DNA from: Armillaria gallica | Taxonomy: Eukaryota; Basidiomycota; Agaricomycetes; Agaricales; Physalacriaceae | Assembly (NCBI GenBank): GCA_037576215.1 | Contig: JBANDB010000017.1 | Coordinates: forward strand, 1,302,001 to 1,366,000 | DNA length: 64,000 nt | Direction of reading: 5' to 3' | In this document: positions 12,447-24,980 of the stretch, in pieces | Layout of the letters: each line of letters begins with the position of its first letter | Position numbering within the stretch: the first letter of the stretch is position 1 | Made by a program: the position numbers and the translations under genes | The notes under the pieces: generated by a model | Database searches by the model: none | The model's input: only the letters and a program-made list of their open reading frames with translations | What the model was told of the DNA's origin: nothing

Positions 12447-13374
12447 GTGATGATGCTCGATTGCGTTCCCCATTGTTTTGGTTGGCAGGTAGTGCCAAAC
12501 AACACGATCGCTTCGCGGTTTTCTGTCCGCAATCATTTTCACTTTCTTCTAGTCGCTCCGTTTCTCAATCACTTCGCTCTCCTTTTGACCCGCCCACCTA
12601 CTCCCTTCTGTGTTTGGGTAGTTCCTGGTTTGACGCAGCAGTTACTTCCGTTCACACCTACGCTGCTCACGTTGTGCTCACGCTTCAGGTCTCCCGATCA
12701 CCTGAGCTCTCGGCTTCTCCCGCAAGTCTCGTTGTCAGTATCTTCACACTCTCGACTTGTTGAAACTTCTGGACACCGAGTTCTTTCCCCCCAAACCCAA
12801 GAAATCACAGATTTCTTGTTCATTCACTTGATAATATCTATTCCATATTTCATCCTCTCTAAACACGTCCTACCTCTACAGCTTAACTTGGCGTTATAAG
12901 TGAGCGATACTACCTGTTTGGAAGACACACGATTCTCAAGTTTAATCTTGAAGCTTGCAGCCCGGCCTTCGAACTCGGTAAATAAACGTTCAGTGAAGTT
13001 CCGTTCACGGGCGAAGCGTGTTCACATGTCCAACCGGATCACTCGGAAGACAAGAAAGATGTCTTTGCAATGTACAGCAAAACCCGCCATAGGCAGACTA
13101 TGAGAACGTGTCTTGAAGGAAACCAATGGAAAACTGAGAGCTAATATCACTCAACGGTGTAGGTTCCAGCAAGACTCCAGGCGGAAGGCATTTGCCGGCA
13201 CGCCACCCGAAAACTCCTAAATTGGGATAGTGTTCCCACGGCGAAAAGCTCCGGTTTCCGAGCCCAAAAATTCTTTTGCTCTGTTGCAACTTTCTCCTGC
13301 TCTCCATCAACCTTTATCCTCGCTACCGTCGACGTTGTTGAAGTACAGTCGACCCATTCAAAACATAACAGAGC
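12447..13374. other. Upstream region of eIF4A
   Basis: This stretch is pyrimidine-rich on the plus strand and has overlapping short open frames without motifs. The last 150 bases are probably the promoter and 5' untranslated region of eIF4A. No separate gene is supported. Confidence 0.45.
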
Positions 13375-15002
13375 ATGTCAGCGTACGTTATCGCTACTCT
13401 AAGCGTTGCTGCTACAATGATGACCATCACCCCGCAGTGAAGATACTCTCCAAGATGTCGCCGAGAACGAGATCGAGTCCAACTGGGACCAGGTCGTCGA
13501 CAAGTGAGCATGGAGGGCGAGCAATGGAAGGAATCGTTGGCGCTGATCAGCTTGATAGCTTCGATAACATGGATCTGAAACCGGAGTTGCTTCGTGGTGT
13601 ATATGCGTACGGGTGAGTAGCCGCCTTTACCTCACTGTTCACGACAGCGCCAAAGGCCCATTCTGATCTTTTTCTTTTACTATTTCTCTTTCTACTCCAG
13701 TTTCGAGCGCCCTTCAGCTATCCAGCAGCGGGCTATCGTCCCCGTCGTCAAAGGCCACGATGTAATCGCTCAAGCCCAGTCCGGTACTGGAAAGACTGCG
13801 ACGTTCTCTATTTCTATCCTCCAGCAGCTCGATATGTCCGTCAAGGGCACCCAGGCGCTTATCCTCGCGCCCACTCGTGAACTCGCCCAGCAGATCCAAA
13901 AAGTCGTCATCGCCCTCGGTGATTACATGAACATTGAGTGCCATGCATGTGTTGGCGGCACCAACGTTCGCGAGGACATGGCCAAGCTCCAGGAAGGCGT
14001 CCACGTCGTCGTCGGAACCCCTGGCCGTGTCTATGATATGATTAACAGGCGCGCGCTTAGGACCGATACTATCAAGATCTTCTGTCTCGACGAGGCTGAT
14101 GAGATGCTTTCTCGTGGTTTCAAGGACCAGATTTACGAGGGTACGTTTCTATTGACTGCCTAAATCGATCCGCCTATCGGGCGCTTACGCCGACCTTCCA
14201 TCACAGTCTTCCAACTTCTCCCTCAGGACACCCAGGTCGTCCTTCTCTCTGCAACCATGCCTGCCGACGTCCTGGAGGTTACCAAAAAGTTCATGCGCGA
14301 CCCCGTCCGAATTCTCGTCAAGAGGGACGAGTTGACCCTCGAAGGTATCAAACAGTTCTACATTGCTGTCGAGAAGGAGGAATGGAAGCTCGACACCCTT
14401 TGCGATCTCTATGAGACCGTCACTATCACTCAAGCCGTCATCTTCTGCAACACGCGGAGGAAGGTCGACTGGTTGACTGAGAAGATGCACTCGAGAGAAT
14501 TCACCGTCAGTGCCATGGTATGTCATTTCCTGACTGTAGTTTCGCCGCTGCTAATTTAGGCGTGACGGGTAGCACGGAGATATGGAGCAAAAACAGAGAG
14601 AAGTTCTCATGAAAGAATTCCGTTCGGGATCGTCCCGTGTTTTGATCACCACCGACTTGCTTGCTCGTGGTATTGACGTCCAGCAGGTGTCACTCGTTAT
14701 CAACTACGATCTCCCCACAAATCGGGAGAACTATATTCATCGTATTGGTCGTGGTGGACGATTTGGAAGGAAGGGTGTTGCCATCAACTTTGTTACGACC
14801 GAAGATGTTAGGATGTTGCGGGATATCGAACGTTCGTTGTCTCTACTATCTTTCTCATCGATGTCAGTACTGATTCCTTCTCCCTTCACAGAGTTCTACA
14901 ACACCCAAATCGATGAGATGCCCCTCAACGTTGCGTGAGTAATTTGCTCCTCTAGAGAATTGCCTGTACTCATTCTCGTCATTGAATAGCGATCTCATTT
15001 AA
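13375..15002 (+). CDS. TIF1: Eukaryotic initiation factor 4A (DEAD-box RNA helicase)
   Basis: eIF4A is the ATP-dependent RNA helicase that unwinds mRNA leaders as part of the cap-binding complex in the cytoplasm. Eight exons give 397 residues, the usual length: 13375-13382, 13438-13503, 13559-13612, 13701-14140, 14207-14517, 14573-14831, 14892-14934 and 14990-15002, together 1194 bases. The first exon is only ATGTCAGC. All DEAD-box motifs are visible: the Q motif around [11 protein letters not shown], motif I AQSGTGKT, Ia PTRELAQQ, Ib TPGR, II DEAD, III SAT, V ARGID and [15 protein letters not shown]. The C-terminus is VADLI. The protein starts [20 protein letters not shown], which matches the acidic N-terminus common in mushroom eIF4A. 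The gene appears fully intact. It lies directly upstream of an F-box gene on the same strand, with no evident functional link. Confidence 0.97.
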
Positions 15003-15505
15003 GAAACTTCGCATACACTGACACCCTCTCCCCAAAACGGCATCACGTTCTGCCTTGTTTCTCAGTCTGTTTGTTGCTTTTCGCTTTTTATGATTTACTC
15101 TTTCAGTCCTTTCTCTCTTGCTTTTTTCTCCTGTTGTGTTCCGAGTAGTAGAGTGTACTTTTCGACGCAGGGAGAGGCGTGGTTTGATTCGAATGCCGTA
15201 TCATGAACGTATGAATCCAATGTCATTGAATGATGTGCCTACAAGTCCTATGAGCGGGGGTATAGTTGACGGACGTCATTCTGGCCTAGACTGGCAAGTT
15301 CCATGGATACTCGCGGTGCTGGATGTAGCCGTCCTTTGTCCTGCGCGTCCACGTGATTGGTGGTAAGTCCTATAAGTAGTGCCAGTGGCCACTGCTGCAC
15401 AGCGAATTCTTCAACCTTTTTCCCTTCACGTCAAGGTCGCCTGAATCGTACAGCTGAGTCTTTCTGTTACCTTTTCTGATCTTGTTCTGGTTTCTCTTTG
15501 TCAGA
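15003..15505. other. eIF4A 3' flank and F-box promoter region
   Basis: This stretch is T-rich after the eIF4A stop, which fits a 3' untranslated region. The part before 15506 holds short pyrimidine tracts. A frame at 15118-15366 has no recognisable motif and is not called. Confidence 0.4.
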
Positions 15506-17394
15506 ATGGTCAGATTGAGGGGCCGTCGCGGCAGTCTCAAAGGCATGATGAACTTGCCACTGGATCTCTGGCTCGAAGTGAGGGCATTTATTTCTATGGA
15601 AGACGTCCATTAATCTGTACTAAAGGTGTTCACATATCTCAAACCGCAAGACCTTTTAGCTTTGGCCCGCACCTCAAATGACATACGCGCCTTTGTGCTG
15701 AATCAATCTCAAGCTGGCGTATGGAGAAGAGCAAGAGAAGCAGAAATGCCGCCTGTCCCTGCACCTATGGCTGGGTTGTCTGAACCCGCATGGATTAGTC
15801 TTTTGTACGATCCTAACTGTGGCGTACGTTCTGTCCTTTGCTTTACTATGAATTAGCTGAATATTTTCCCCCAGTTCTGCGGTGCAAAAGATGTACGTAC
15901 TATTGATTTCACATTCCTTTCCAGACTCTGCTCCAGTTGCAAACAGACACAGTACTTTTTTACGCACAAAGGAAACTAGCACTGATGCCGACACCATAGG
16001 CTCATGACACGGGACGAGATCAAGCAGAAGTTCCCCGGAACCGAGATATTTTGTGACCTGTGCCCTTCGAAGATAATAGACTTCAAGTTTCCCAAACAGC
16101 CAAGCGGAGGAATACGATGGCAATCAGACAGAATCAGGATCTGTTACGTCTTGAGAGACGTGATCGCTACCAAGGAGCATTGGTATGCATTGAATGAAGA
16201 GGAGAGGGTCTTGTTCAAACAAGAGAGGACATCTATCAAGGCAAATGTTTCGGTAATTATATATGCCACGTTCAATTTCCGACCTGGCGGGCTAATTGAT
16301 TTGTAGGAAATCCTGATGTGTGAATATTGGGTCAAGGAAAAAGCAGCGTTCCGAGCCAAAGAACTAGAAGAAGTGAGAGAAGAAAGAGGTAGAGAGTAAG
16401 CGCTTGGCGTCGTATTCTCATTCGCGCGATAACCGTCTTCTTCTTTCAAGGATTCGGGGAAAACTGGAAGAACTCGGTTACAACCACGAAATCGAGATCC
16501 TTGGCGATGCATTCGACCAATACCACCATGTTAAACGATCAAAAGAGTTGACAGAAAAAGGTGAGTTACGATGTTGTGACTTATTGAATGGCGTTTGATA
16601 TTTGTATGGCTACGTAAGGCTGGCAAAACATACGCGGAGATATGATCCAATGGATGGAAGAAAACAGGACAGACTACCGTGCTCATGTCCTCACCCACCG
16701 CCAGAACCTCGCTGCAGGCTTTTTCGCCGCATACGCTAGGCGTCCCCCGGGGCCGCAAACGTATCTCTCCGGGTTTCCCTCCGTCCAAGAATTCTTCTGC
16801 TTCTCCCTCGTGAAGGATATTCTTGAACTTCCAAGCCATATTCACGTGGACATCCAGACCTTCCATGATATCATTCCCGCGATGCCTCGAGTGTTCCAGG
16901 AATTCCGGGAGATGGTAGCGGTTCACGATCACCTTCTCGCTATCATGGGACCCGTCAATCTATGTGTGGATATCTTTCGCAAGCGCGCGTTTTTGGGCCT
17001 CGCGTGCAACGCGTTCGTGTGCTCTCCTTGCGATGCTCTACAGGGAACTAGGATCCTCCATTATCCCGAGGTGTTGACACATGGATGCAATGCGCACAGT
17101 GCGCAGCATCAGTGGGGCGGGAGGCTCTCGAGTCCTCAATATCTCAGGGACCTTTTGGCAACCTTTATCCGAATGGTGGGTTTGGACCCCAATACTGCGA
17201 CTGTGGATGATATAGATCAATTGCCCTATTATTATCGATGCAAACGTTGTGGTGGCAAGAATGTGTCCGACTGGAGATATTTTGTATGGTTTCTCCTTTT
17301 TGATTTACCGAACAAGGTCACTGAGGCAGCTCTTCAGATGCACCACCTGTATGATTATCATAAGGTCATTCCCGTAGGCGAGGAAGAGGTGTAG
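15506..17394 (+). CDS. F-box protein with cysteine pairs (copy 1)
   Basis: The N-terminus carries an F-box (MNLPLDLWLE, then VFTYLKPQDLLALARTSN after an intron), the segment that docks to Skp1 in SCF ubiquitin ligases. After it come WRRAREAEMPPVP and LSEPAWISLLY, features shared with the F-box protein at 24981-27438. A CGAK...LCSSCKQT cysteine group and a later CDLCPSK pair suggest a metal-binding part, and a YYYRCKRCGGK motif lies near the end. Early exons are 15506-15577 and 15626-15823; an intron of about 47 bases using GTACTT joins the cysteine exon to LMTRDEIKQKFPG. A charged segment EELEEVREERGRE-like may form a coiled coil. The stop is the TAG at 17392-17394. The last intron, near 17285-17340, is unsure. 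Its likely role is substrate recognition for ubiquitylation; the target is unknown. Confidence 0.8.
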
Positions 17395-19815
17395 ATTATC
17401 AATTGGGGAAGACTCCCCTCCGGTAATTGCTTACTGTACAGGGTTATCGAGCAGGGACCTGTTTCTACGTCAGTTCCCAGCTTACTAGGACGAGGCTTTG
17501 ATTTCGCTGATTCTTTTTACTAGTTACTGCGACTCCAGTAGTTCTGGACGTTAATTGTTGGGTTTTAAGAACGCAGCGGTCACTTCGTTTATGGTATACA
17601 TCGTCCGTCTACTACGGACTACTCGATCTCGCCGCCAAGAAAAGTAAATACATGCATGTATCAGCCACCCGAGAATCCACGACTCGAGTCATAGAGCAGT
17701 TTATCTTCATTCTCTCGGAGATGCAGAGCGACCAGCAGCCATTGTTACAGCGACCTTAAAGAAGGTTGACAAACCAGAGTCGCTAAACATGCGTAGGAAG
17801 TACTTCCAATTCTCCCATAAAATTGTGCATCTGCCGTCTGGGCTCTCTTGTTGTTTCATCTGCCATGATTCTTATAGTCGTGGTCCCGGAGCAGCCTCGC
17901 CACTCCAGCACCTTATGACGCTTATTAATATCATCAACACAGCTGAGATCACCGCTGCTCCATGATCATGCGTTATTGCCGGAAAGATTTTATTCGCAGG
18001 ATAAAGGGCCGTAAACACAATTCTGATCCGCTACTATTCGCAAGAGAAACGTCCGGGTCATGCACTTGGTCTGTTTATATGATGCAATGGACGTATCACG
18101 CTGATCAAACACGGATACTGACTCAAGGATCAATTATATCCGACCGTAGAAAGAGGAAGTAGGCCTGGTAGCCTCGTGTATGTGGCCAACTGGAAAATAT
18201 AGAAGCCATTAACTAGCTCCTTATTCAAACAGAACCAGTGTCTTGGAAGTCCGTGGCCTCGTTTAAGAACCGATGTCGTAAGGTCGACTGATGGGGTCTT
18301 CAACTTCCGCGAGCGCCCAACGTGAAGTATGGATCGGTCTTTCGACCTCAAGTAGACCTGGCATGACGGAAGGCTCTTCCTTCTAGTATGATTAAGATGA
18401 CGGCGATCGCCGATGTGTCCTCAGGTTGAGCACTAATAAATATGATTGCTTCCATAACTACAACACACTACGACTAGCGCGAGAAATCAGCAAGAAACGT
18501 GTAAGTTGACATTTCAGCCAGGTACGGGAGGAAATATAGTTTCTGAGCCCAGACACATAAAGGAAGTATTAGGGATTGACGTCGGCGTTTTCGAGGGCTC
18601 GAGCCAACTCGTCGGACGTAACGCATAAGGCCCGAAGGTCTGAGGAACAAAGAACCCTGGGGCTTAACATAACGCGTTAATGATCAATGAAAAAATGTGG
18701 ACAGGGAACCAGTACCTTATTCAAGCTCAGCCGTCTTCATATGATACCCACCTGTGGGACAATGAAAATGCTCCATTAAGACCTTGTGTTCCAGATTAAT
18801 CACAGATCCTTCCTAACCTCGGATAGGCGTCGGGGATCTAATCGCTGAGCAGACTCTATGTAAGTAATAGGTATACTGATAGATGCAATCCGAAAGATAA
18901 TCGATAAGGCTTGCCGCTGTAGATTTTTGTCAACAGATAAAGAGTTTCCGGATCCTTTACCGACGCATGACCTCACATGAATATCAGCTCGAGATCAGGA
19001 CAGATGAAAGCGGCGCCTCTACCTGCAGGTGACGGAGAACTGAAATCAAACCTCACGGTCACAGATTGCCTCTTCGTCACCTACAGATATTTTAAAGCTA
19101 TTATATTGGTCCTGCCAATGTACATACTGGGGCGCCGGACCATTATCGTTTGATGTCGATTGTATAGCGATGTCTAGATATCGTTCAACGAAACTTGGTT
19201 GAAACTTGACACGGACAGGTCGGTCCGACGATCGCGGTCTCCACGTGGCCGGTTGAACAGTTCAAATTACCGGTGCACTCCCATTCAAATTACACTTGTC
19301 ATCCTCAACCTGTCTGATACGCCATACGTCCAATCTGTTTTTAACCGGCGTCTCTGAATTTCATCCTATCTCCGCGAATGTGAAGAATCCCGCCTTTGTT
19401 GCACCTCCAACGCATGGTCTCGGGAAATTGATCGAGAAAGTCTGTCCAAGTGGACTCGGAACTTTTCAATCCCTCTTATTGAACGCCACCATACTGGAGC
19501 TATTGAAAAAATTAAAAACTCTCGCACGACTTTGTAACACTGCTACAAGCAAGTAGCCATTACACTCGGTGGGACAGTTTCTTTGCTAAGTCCGCTCTAT
19601 TCCGAATTTCGCATTAAATATTAGTTGAACTAATCATCAGATTCGTCACCTTCTTCGCCCTGAGCGTGGCCTTGAGCTGTTGTCCTCATGTCCCACCCGT
19701 GTAGAGTCCCGGTTTCCTTAAATTCATCGTCGGCTTGCTCTTTGGTGTAATATCCCCCTTGCTTTGCTCGTCTTTGAGCGCTTATCTTTTGTGCCGTCGT
19801 AAGTGTTTCCAATAA
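17395..19815. other. Intergenic stretch, mostly without features
   Basis: No gene is supported. A minus-strand frame at 19630-19812 without an ATG ends in a very acidic tail (GEEGDESDD) and could be the last exon of a lost gene. A plus-strand frame at 19296-19556 is unrecognised. The rest shows only scattered stops. Confidence 0.4.
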
Positions 19816-19823
19816 TATAAAAG
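19816..19823 (+). promoter_or_regulatory. TATA box of ABC transporter B
   Basis: TATAAAAG lies 67 bases before the ATG at 19883, preceded by CCAATAA. The spacing is close to that of the TATA box of copy A. Confidence 0.5.
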
Positions 19824-19882
19824 CAGCCTCGTCTTCTCCAGCTTAGATTAATCCGACCCTCTTCTTCGAAGCATCACCTACG

Positions 19883-22527
19883 ATGAAGGACAAATCTGAC
19901 GGGAATGTGCAACCTGATTCTCATGATCCGACCCACCGATTTGTTTCTTATAAGCTAGGGGTGTGGCGCTTGGTCGTCCACACAGCAGACTCTTTCGATA
20001 TCTTGAGGAATATACGGGATATTGTTAATGTTATACCCCTCTTCTTTAGGATGGCATCCGAAATCTATGCCTTGGATCCCCTTCTCACGACTCTTTACGT
20101 AGTGGCGCAGTTCTCCGGCTTGAGCTCGCTGCTGCAGACTGAGTCTACCTTGATGCTGTACTTGTCCAGCAAAGTGTTGAAGAGTGTGGGTTTTAGCTAT
20201 TATGGCTTGCTATCGTCGAGTTAATCTTTCCCTACAGATCGAGACTGGAATTACCCAAGGATTCACCAACTGCGAATCGACCCTTACCATCATTATTACG
20301 CAACTGATTTGGATCGTTGCTGCAGGATCTCTGACTTGGTATAGGTAATATTGACTTTCCGCCGACATTAGAAAACGTCTCACGGGTGCCTTTTCAAGCA
20401 ATCATTTTTATCCTAATTTTCGCCGCCGTGTAGCTGCTCACTACAAAGTCATTCGCATGAAAGGTACGAGATCACTTTCGTGTGAAGACTCTCAACATGA
20501 CCCCTCTTCACTTAGTCGAACTCGAGAAATGCCGCTTTCTTGACAGCACATTTACAGGTACGTTCTGAGGCACCATTGGACTATCAAGTAATGATATTCT
20601 GAATAGGCTCTGAAGGCGATGATGAAATTCACGGAGCCTGGGACTCATTTTCAGCCATAGTGTCGTTCCTTTCTCAGATTACATCTATGTGCATTCAACT
20701 CGTCCTCATTGCTCAAACTGCCCGCGAATTTGGTCACCCTTCTTTCGCGGTGATATGCATCATGAAGCCGCTGTATGATAGTCTATCTCAGCATCACTTG
20801 TGGGGTTACGGTGCGTATGTGAATCCCCTTACCACGGCCCACTTGTTTACTCGTTGAGATCCACAGAATATTTTTACCATGCCGAAAATAGAGACTTCAA
20901 GCGAATGCATGCTCTGTGGTCTCTCACCGCTCAAAAATATCGCTCAGAGGTGCTCGCTGGAGGCCTTTCGAACTATATCGTTGGAGGTTGCGTTTGGCCT
21001 TGCATCCAAAATCAGTGCCTCATACCTGACGGAGGAAATTATAGAATATGAAAAATCCTCAGCGCGTGTTGGTAACATTCCAACCTCACCGCCTGAAGAA
21101 CAATACGGTCAACGCTCCACGCCCTTTGTGGATATTTTCTCTGATCTTCTAGGCAAAGCGCCCATGGTGCGTCGTAGGATTATTATCCTACGTGAGGCTG
21201 ATCACAGCTGGTAATCTCCAGATGTACTTGGCCATTTCTGTCATGATGAAGCCTTCCACTTTCTCCGTGGCGTCATTCACTGTATTACAACGATACTCAG
21301 CCAACCTTCAATTTTCGTTGAGGTGGTTCCTCGCGAGTATCGACAATTTCCGACAAGAATGCCAGTGGATAAGTCGCTTTTACGATTCGATGGATATGCC
21401 TACCGGAATGTCCCATGACCGCTGTGTGTACACCCCCTCGAAACTTAGATCGGAGAAACTTGATCGCCCAGACTGCATGCAGCAAGGAATGTCCTTCGAT
21501 CTCCGGTGAGTGCACGACCGACTGTGTACAAGTTGGATCATTGATGTTTGACTCCCGTGCAGAGACGTATGCTTCTCATATGAAAATAATACATCTGCCT
21601 TGAAAGACATCTGCCTCTCCATTAAATCTGGACAGCTCATCGTCATCGTTGGGACCAACGGAAGTGGCAAATCCACATTAATCAAACTCCTGACTAGGAT
21701 GATTGAACCGACGTCTGGGAAGATTCTGGTCGACGGGCATAGTATTTCGGAATACCCGCTGGCGGATTTTCGTCGAGCTACCGCTTGTTTCATGCAAGAC
21801 CACGAAATATTCCCACTATCTTTCTGGGAGAACATCCGTATGGGAGATGTCGACTACATATACAGCGACGACGAGATCATGGACGCCATCCGCAAGGGTG
21901 GCGCCGAGGGCATCTTGAGCGGACTGGCCGAAGGAAGGGCCACAATCTTAAGAAATGATGATGGGCCAAGCAGTGACTATCGAAAATGCAATTTCCGTCC
22001 TTTATATGACAACAAGCCACATCCGTTGTTGCCTCAGTGGAAAGAACTTGAGAAAGATGCTAAGGTTTCGGGTGGAGAAAAGCAGCGAATTGTAGCGTGA
22101 GTATCCAAACCATCACCATTTCTATCGTAGCTCACCTCTGAGTACAGTGCACGAACATTCATGCGCTTCCACTCTGGAAAAATCAACTTCGTAGCGGTAG
22201 ACGAAGCTAGCTCAGCTCTAGACGCTGCGGGTGAAGCCCAACTCTTTGAGAATTTGATCGCCGAAAGAGAAGGAAAAACAATAGCCATTGTTACGCACCG
22301 GTTTGGACCCTTGACACGTCGTGCAGATCTCATTCTGTGGGTTTCGTTTCTACATTTCATGGGAAACCCAGACTGATCGTACTCTTGACAGGTGCATGAA
22401 GGAAGGATGTTTGTACGAGTCTGGACGACACGATAAACTACTCGCTCTAAATGGAGAATATGCGAGGCTTTACAATATCCAGGCCGGCGAATTCACCAAT
22501 AGTATCGAGACAGATGTAGAGGACTGA
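19883..22527 (+). CDS. ABC transporter, half-size (copy B)
   Basis: This is the paralogue of the gene at 6303-8912, in the opposite orientation. The start ATG gives MKDKSDGNVQPDSHD, followed by LGVWRLVVHTADSFDILRNI, which matches copy A. Short introns split the membrane domain; hydrophobic runs include LTIIITQLIWIVAAG and IVSFLSQITSMCIQLVLI. The ATP-binding domain has Walker [10 protein letters not shown] (about 21650), a Q-loop [12 protein letters not shown], the signature VSGGEKQRI (about 22068), Walker [14 protein letters not shown] (about 22188) and THRFG. The last exon starts CMKEGCLYESGRHD and ends SIETDVED with a TGA at 22525-22527. Relative to copy A there is a longer variable insert before the signature. 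All catalytic residues are present. It probably acts as a homodimer or pairs with copy A; the substrate is unknown. Confidence 0.87.
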
Positions 22528-23094
22528 TCAGAGAAATATAACCACTTGTAAATTTATAAGCACCAAATCAACATCGACGACGACGAGTTACTTATGTATA
22601 GTATTTGTAGAACTCCTGCGGAATTCTATTGTAGCAGATACATACACCTGAAATCCTGCACTACGTCTGACGTTCGCAGAACAATATTCAGTCAGCCCTG
22701 CATCTAGTGGTCCAGACGCCCAGGTACGTTCTAACGGATCCGGGCAGCTTCTCTCAATTCTCACACGTATTAATCAAGGCTATGCACCCTGTCAACGGGT
22801 ATGTGACCGAGAGGACCGTGAGAAGACCGTCGATGAACCGTTGGCATGCGCTCCGGCAGTTGTCATTATTATAAAATGTCATCTATTGTGTTTTCGGCGC
22901 TCATCGTCGCTCTGAGGTTCTTGGTTGATAATTGACCGGAAGGTTATCTCATGGCAACTGGTATGACGCCACTCTTTTCTGAGCTACGCTACAACTTCAT
23001 TGCGCAAGGATACAATAACACCATGATCTGAACTGGGTGGGTTCTTGATCCTCGCCACAAAAATCAGTCCGGGTTGCTATTCCGAGGCCTCGAG

Positions 23095-23275
23095 AATTCC
23101 TGTAGGAAGATTGTTGTGTCTACCGCCTTTGAAAAGCTGTGTGTTTACCAAAGAACCGCGTTGATTATTCCTTTTCTGATGTCACCACACTGCTGCAGCA
23201 GTGCTCTTTGCTACACAGCTCCTTACCGGCGTTTCCAAATCGGGAGATGTGGCTTTCGGCGGAGTGAGTGAATAA
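23095..23275 (+). repeat. Duplicated flank shared with 5770-5960
   Basis: This is the plus-strand partner of the minus-strand stretch at 5770-5960, with shared words such as TCCAAATCGGGA and TTCGGCGGA. It lies about 570 bases after the stop of ABC copy B. It is too diverged to show a common reading frame. Confidence 0.5.
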
Positions 23276-23771
23276 AGTCATGATAGAGATTACGGGGAGC
23301 TATAGGAGACATCCTAAACGCTATCAACTGTCCCAGGTAGTCGGAGCGCAGGAAACAGTTTCCTTGCGACCACTTTGTGGATGATACGGTCACGTGAAAT
23401 AGCCACGAGTGACGCAGCGAAGTATTTTGCAGTCTGATATAAGTCTCTGAAAGAAAATTTGCACATAATCATTCAGATAATATGCCCAAGGTGTCGAATA
23501 TCTATCGATTCGGCAATCAAGATGCGCTGAGAACCTTTTTTTGAGCCGAGTCTCACACAGAACGCGGGGCAAGGGGTATTGCAACATTACCCGAAGGAGA
23601 TGATGCTGCTCCTTGGGCTGTGTTATGACTCTATCCAGAACATCTAGAAAAATCCATTGATTGATTGCAGACGCGACGCGTCATTGCTGTGAGCATGCGG
23701 ACGCTTGTGACATGTTTCTCTGAGTCATGATATTGCTTTACCTGATTTTCGTGCACAGCCTCTACTTGGAA

Positions 23772-23944
23772 TATAAAAGGGACTAGATTCGGCGCATCTC
23801 TCCTCAGCCGCCTGTCTTCCTCCCTCTACTCTCGCGATGCCACTCTTCTCTCGTCCTTCTGAACTGCGACTCGGCTCTGGAGTCTACAGATATATCTTTC
23901 GACCGCTAGTCAGAACTAAGTTTGAGTTTCATAGCCGTTACTGA
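23772..23944 (+). pseudogene. Orphan promoter and first exon
   Basis: A good TATA box (TATAAAA, 23772-23778) lies 65 bases before an ATG at 23837, and the leader between them is pyrimidine-rich like real transcription starts in fungi. The frame reads MPLFSRPSELRLGSGVYRYI and then meets a TGA at 23942-23944 after 35 codons. I find no downstream exon that continues it. It may be the surviving 5' end of a broken gene or a very small gene. The protein is not recognised. Confidence 0.3.
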
Positions 23945-24980
23945 AACAGTGACGGCGGGCAAATTCTCTAGATGGCGGAGTAATGTCCTATCTCCATTGA
24001 ATGTTGTCCCTGTTGCTCACTTTCTTCATGTGCTAGGTTTTATATCGTGATGCTAGGCATCCTTAGTGGCGACTAGATATGTGACCTGTGTGATCAAGAC
24101 CTGGAAGATACGACGAAAACACTGAGATTCAAACGAACACCTAAGTGGCGAAATATGGATAGACACGGAAGTGCCGTTGTTCCCAATTGCTACCGGATAA
24201 CTAGTGTTAGAACACTACTTCAGTCTTTGCAGCTGCATACGTACACTTGTTCCTGCGGTAAGTCAGTGCTGTCTTGTTCGCTGACTCTTCTAGCACAATG
24301 GTGTCAGCGTGAGGTAAAAGGGATTCAGTCGCGAATGATTTCCAGTTATATCTCATCTTTTATCCCGCAGGTTACAGACGAGCGGCAACACTGCTCATAG
24401 GCATTTGAATATATGACCTGACCTGATAATGTAGTGAGCCACACAGGATTCCGACGACGACGATGAACACACCCGGCAAATGGATAATCCATTTCTTTGG
24501 CGACCGGCGAACGAGTTTCTCTCTGCTTCTTTTTCTTACCCCTCTTCTTTCCTCCCTGGACAGGCGGCTTCCCGGAGAAGGGTGGAATACGCCACCATCC
24601 TCGTGTCCCCTTGTCGTGGGTCTCTGGGCCTAGGAAGAGTCCTACCAAGACACGTTAATCAAGAAATTGGCTGCTTGCCGGGAACGACGGTAGTTGGTAG
24701 TCTCCCATTGTTACCACAATTCTACACTTGCAGAGCATGCCGCTATCCTTTATGCGCATTAGTACATCAACACGCTAAATTGATTGCAAACAGAACACAC
24801 ACATAAGATTTAAATGGACCCAAAGCAGTCAAGTTGACAACAATGATGTTGGCGTAGACGGACCACCAGAACATTCCGGAGCTTCAAGGGGTCTGATCTA
24901 GACGCTCGTAACGCTAATGTATTACAGACTACTATTGCAGTAGATTGAATTGTAGTTTCAGGCAGAATTAATAGGAGTCG

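Larger units (their letters stand above)
22528..24980. other. Intergenic stretch with duplicated flank and orphan start
   Basis: The part at 23095-23275 matches sequence downstream of the other ABC gene. A promoter-like block with an aborted reading frame lies at 23772-23944. A basic minus-strand frame around 24346-24648 lacks an ATG start and recognisable motifs and is not called. Otherwise I see nothing. Confidence 0.4.

Noticed and set aside
24346..24648. Basic minus-strand frame rich in Lys and Arg
   Set aside because: It begins at a non-ATG codon, has a low-complexity Lys run and no motif.
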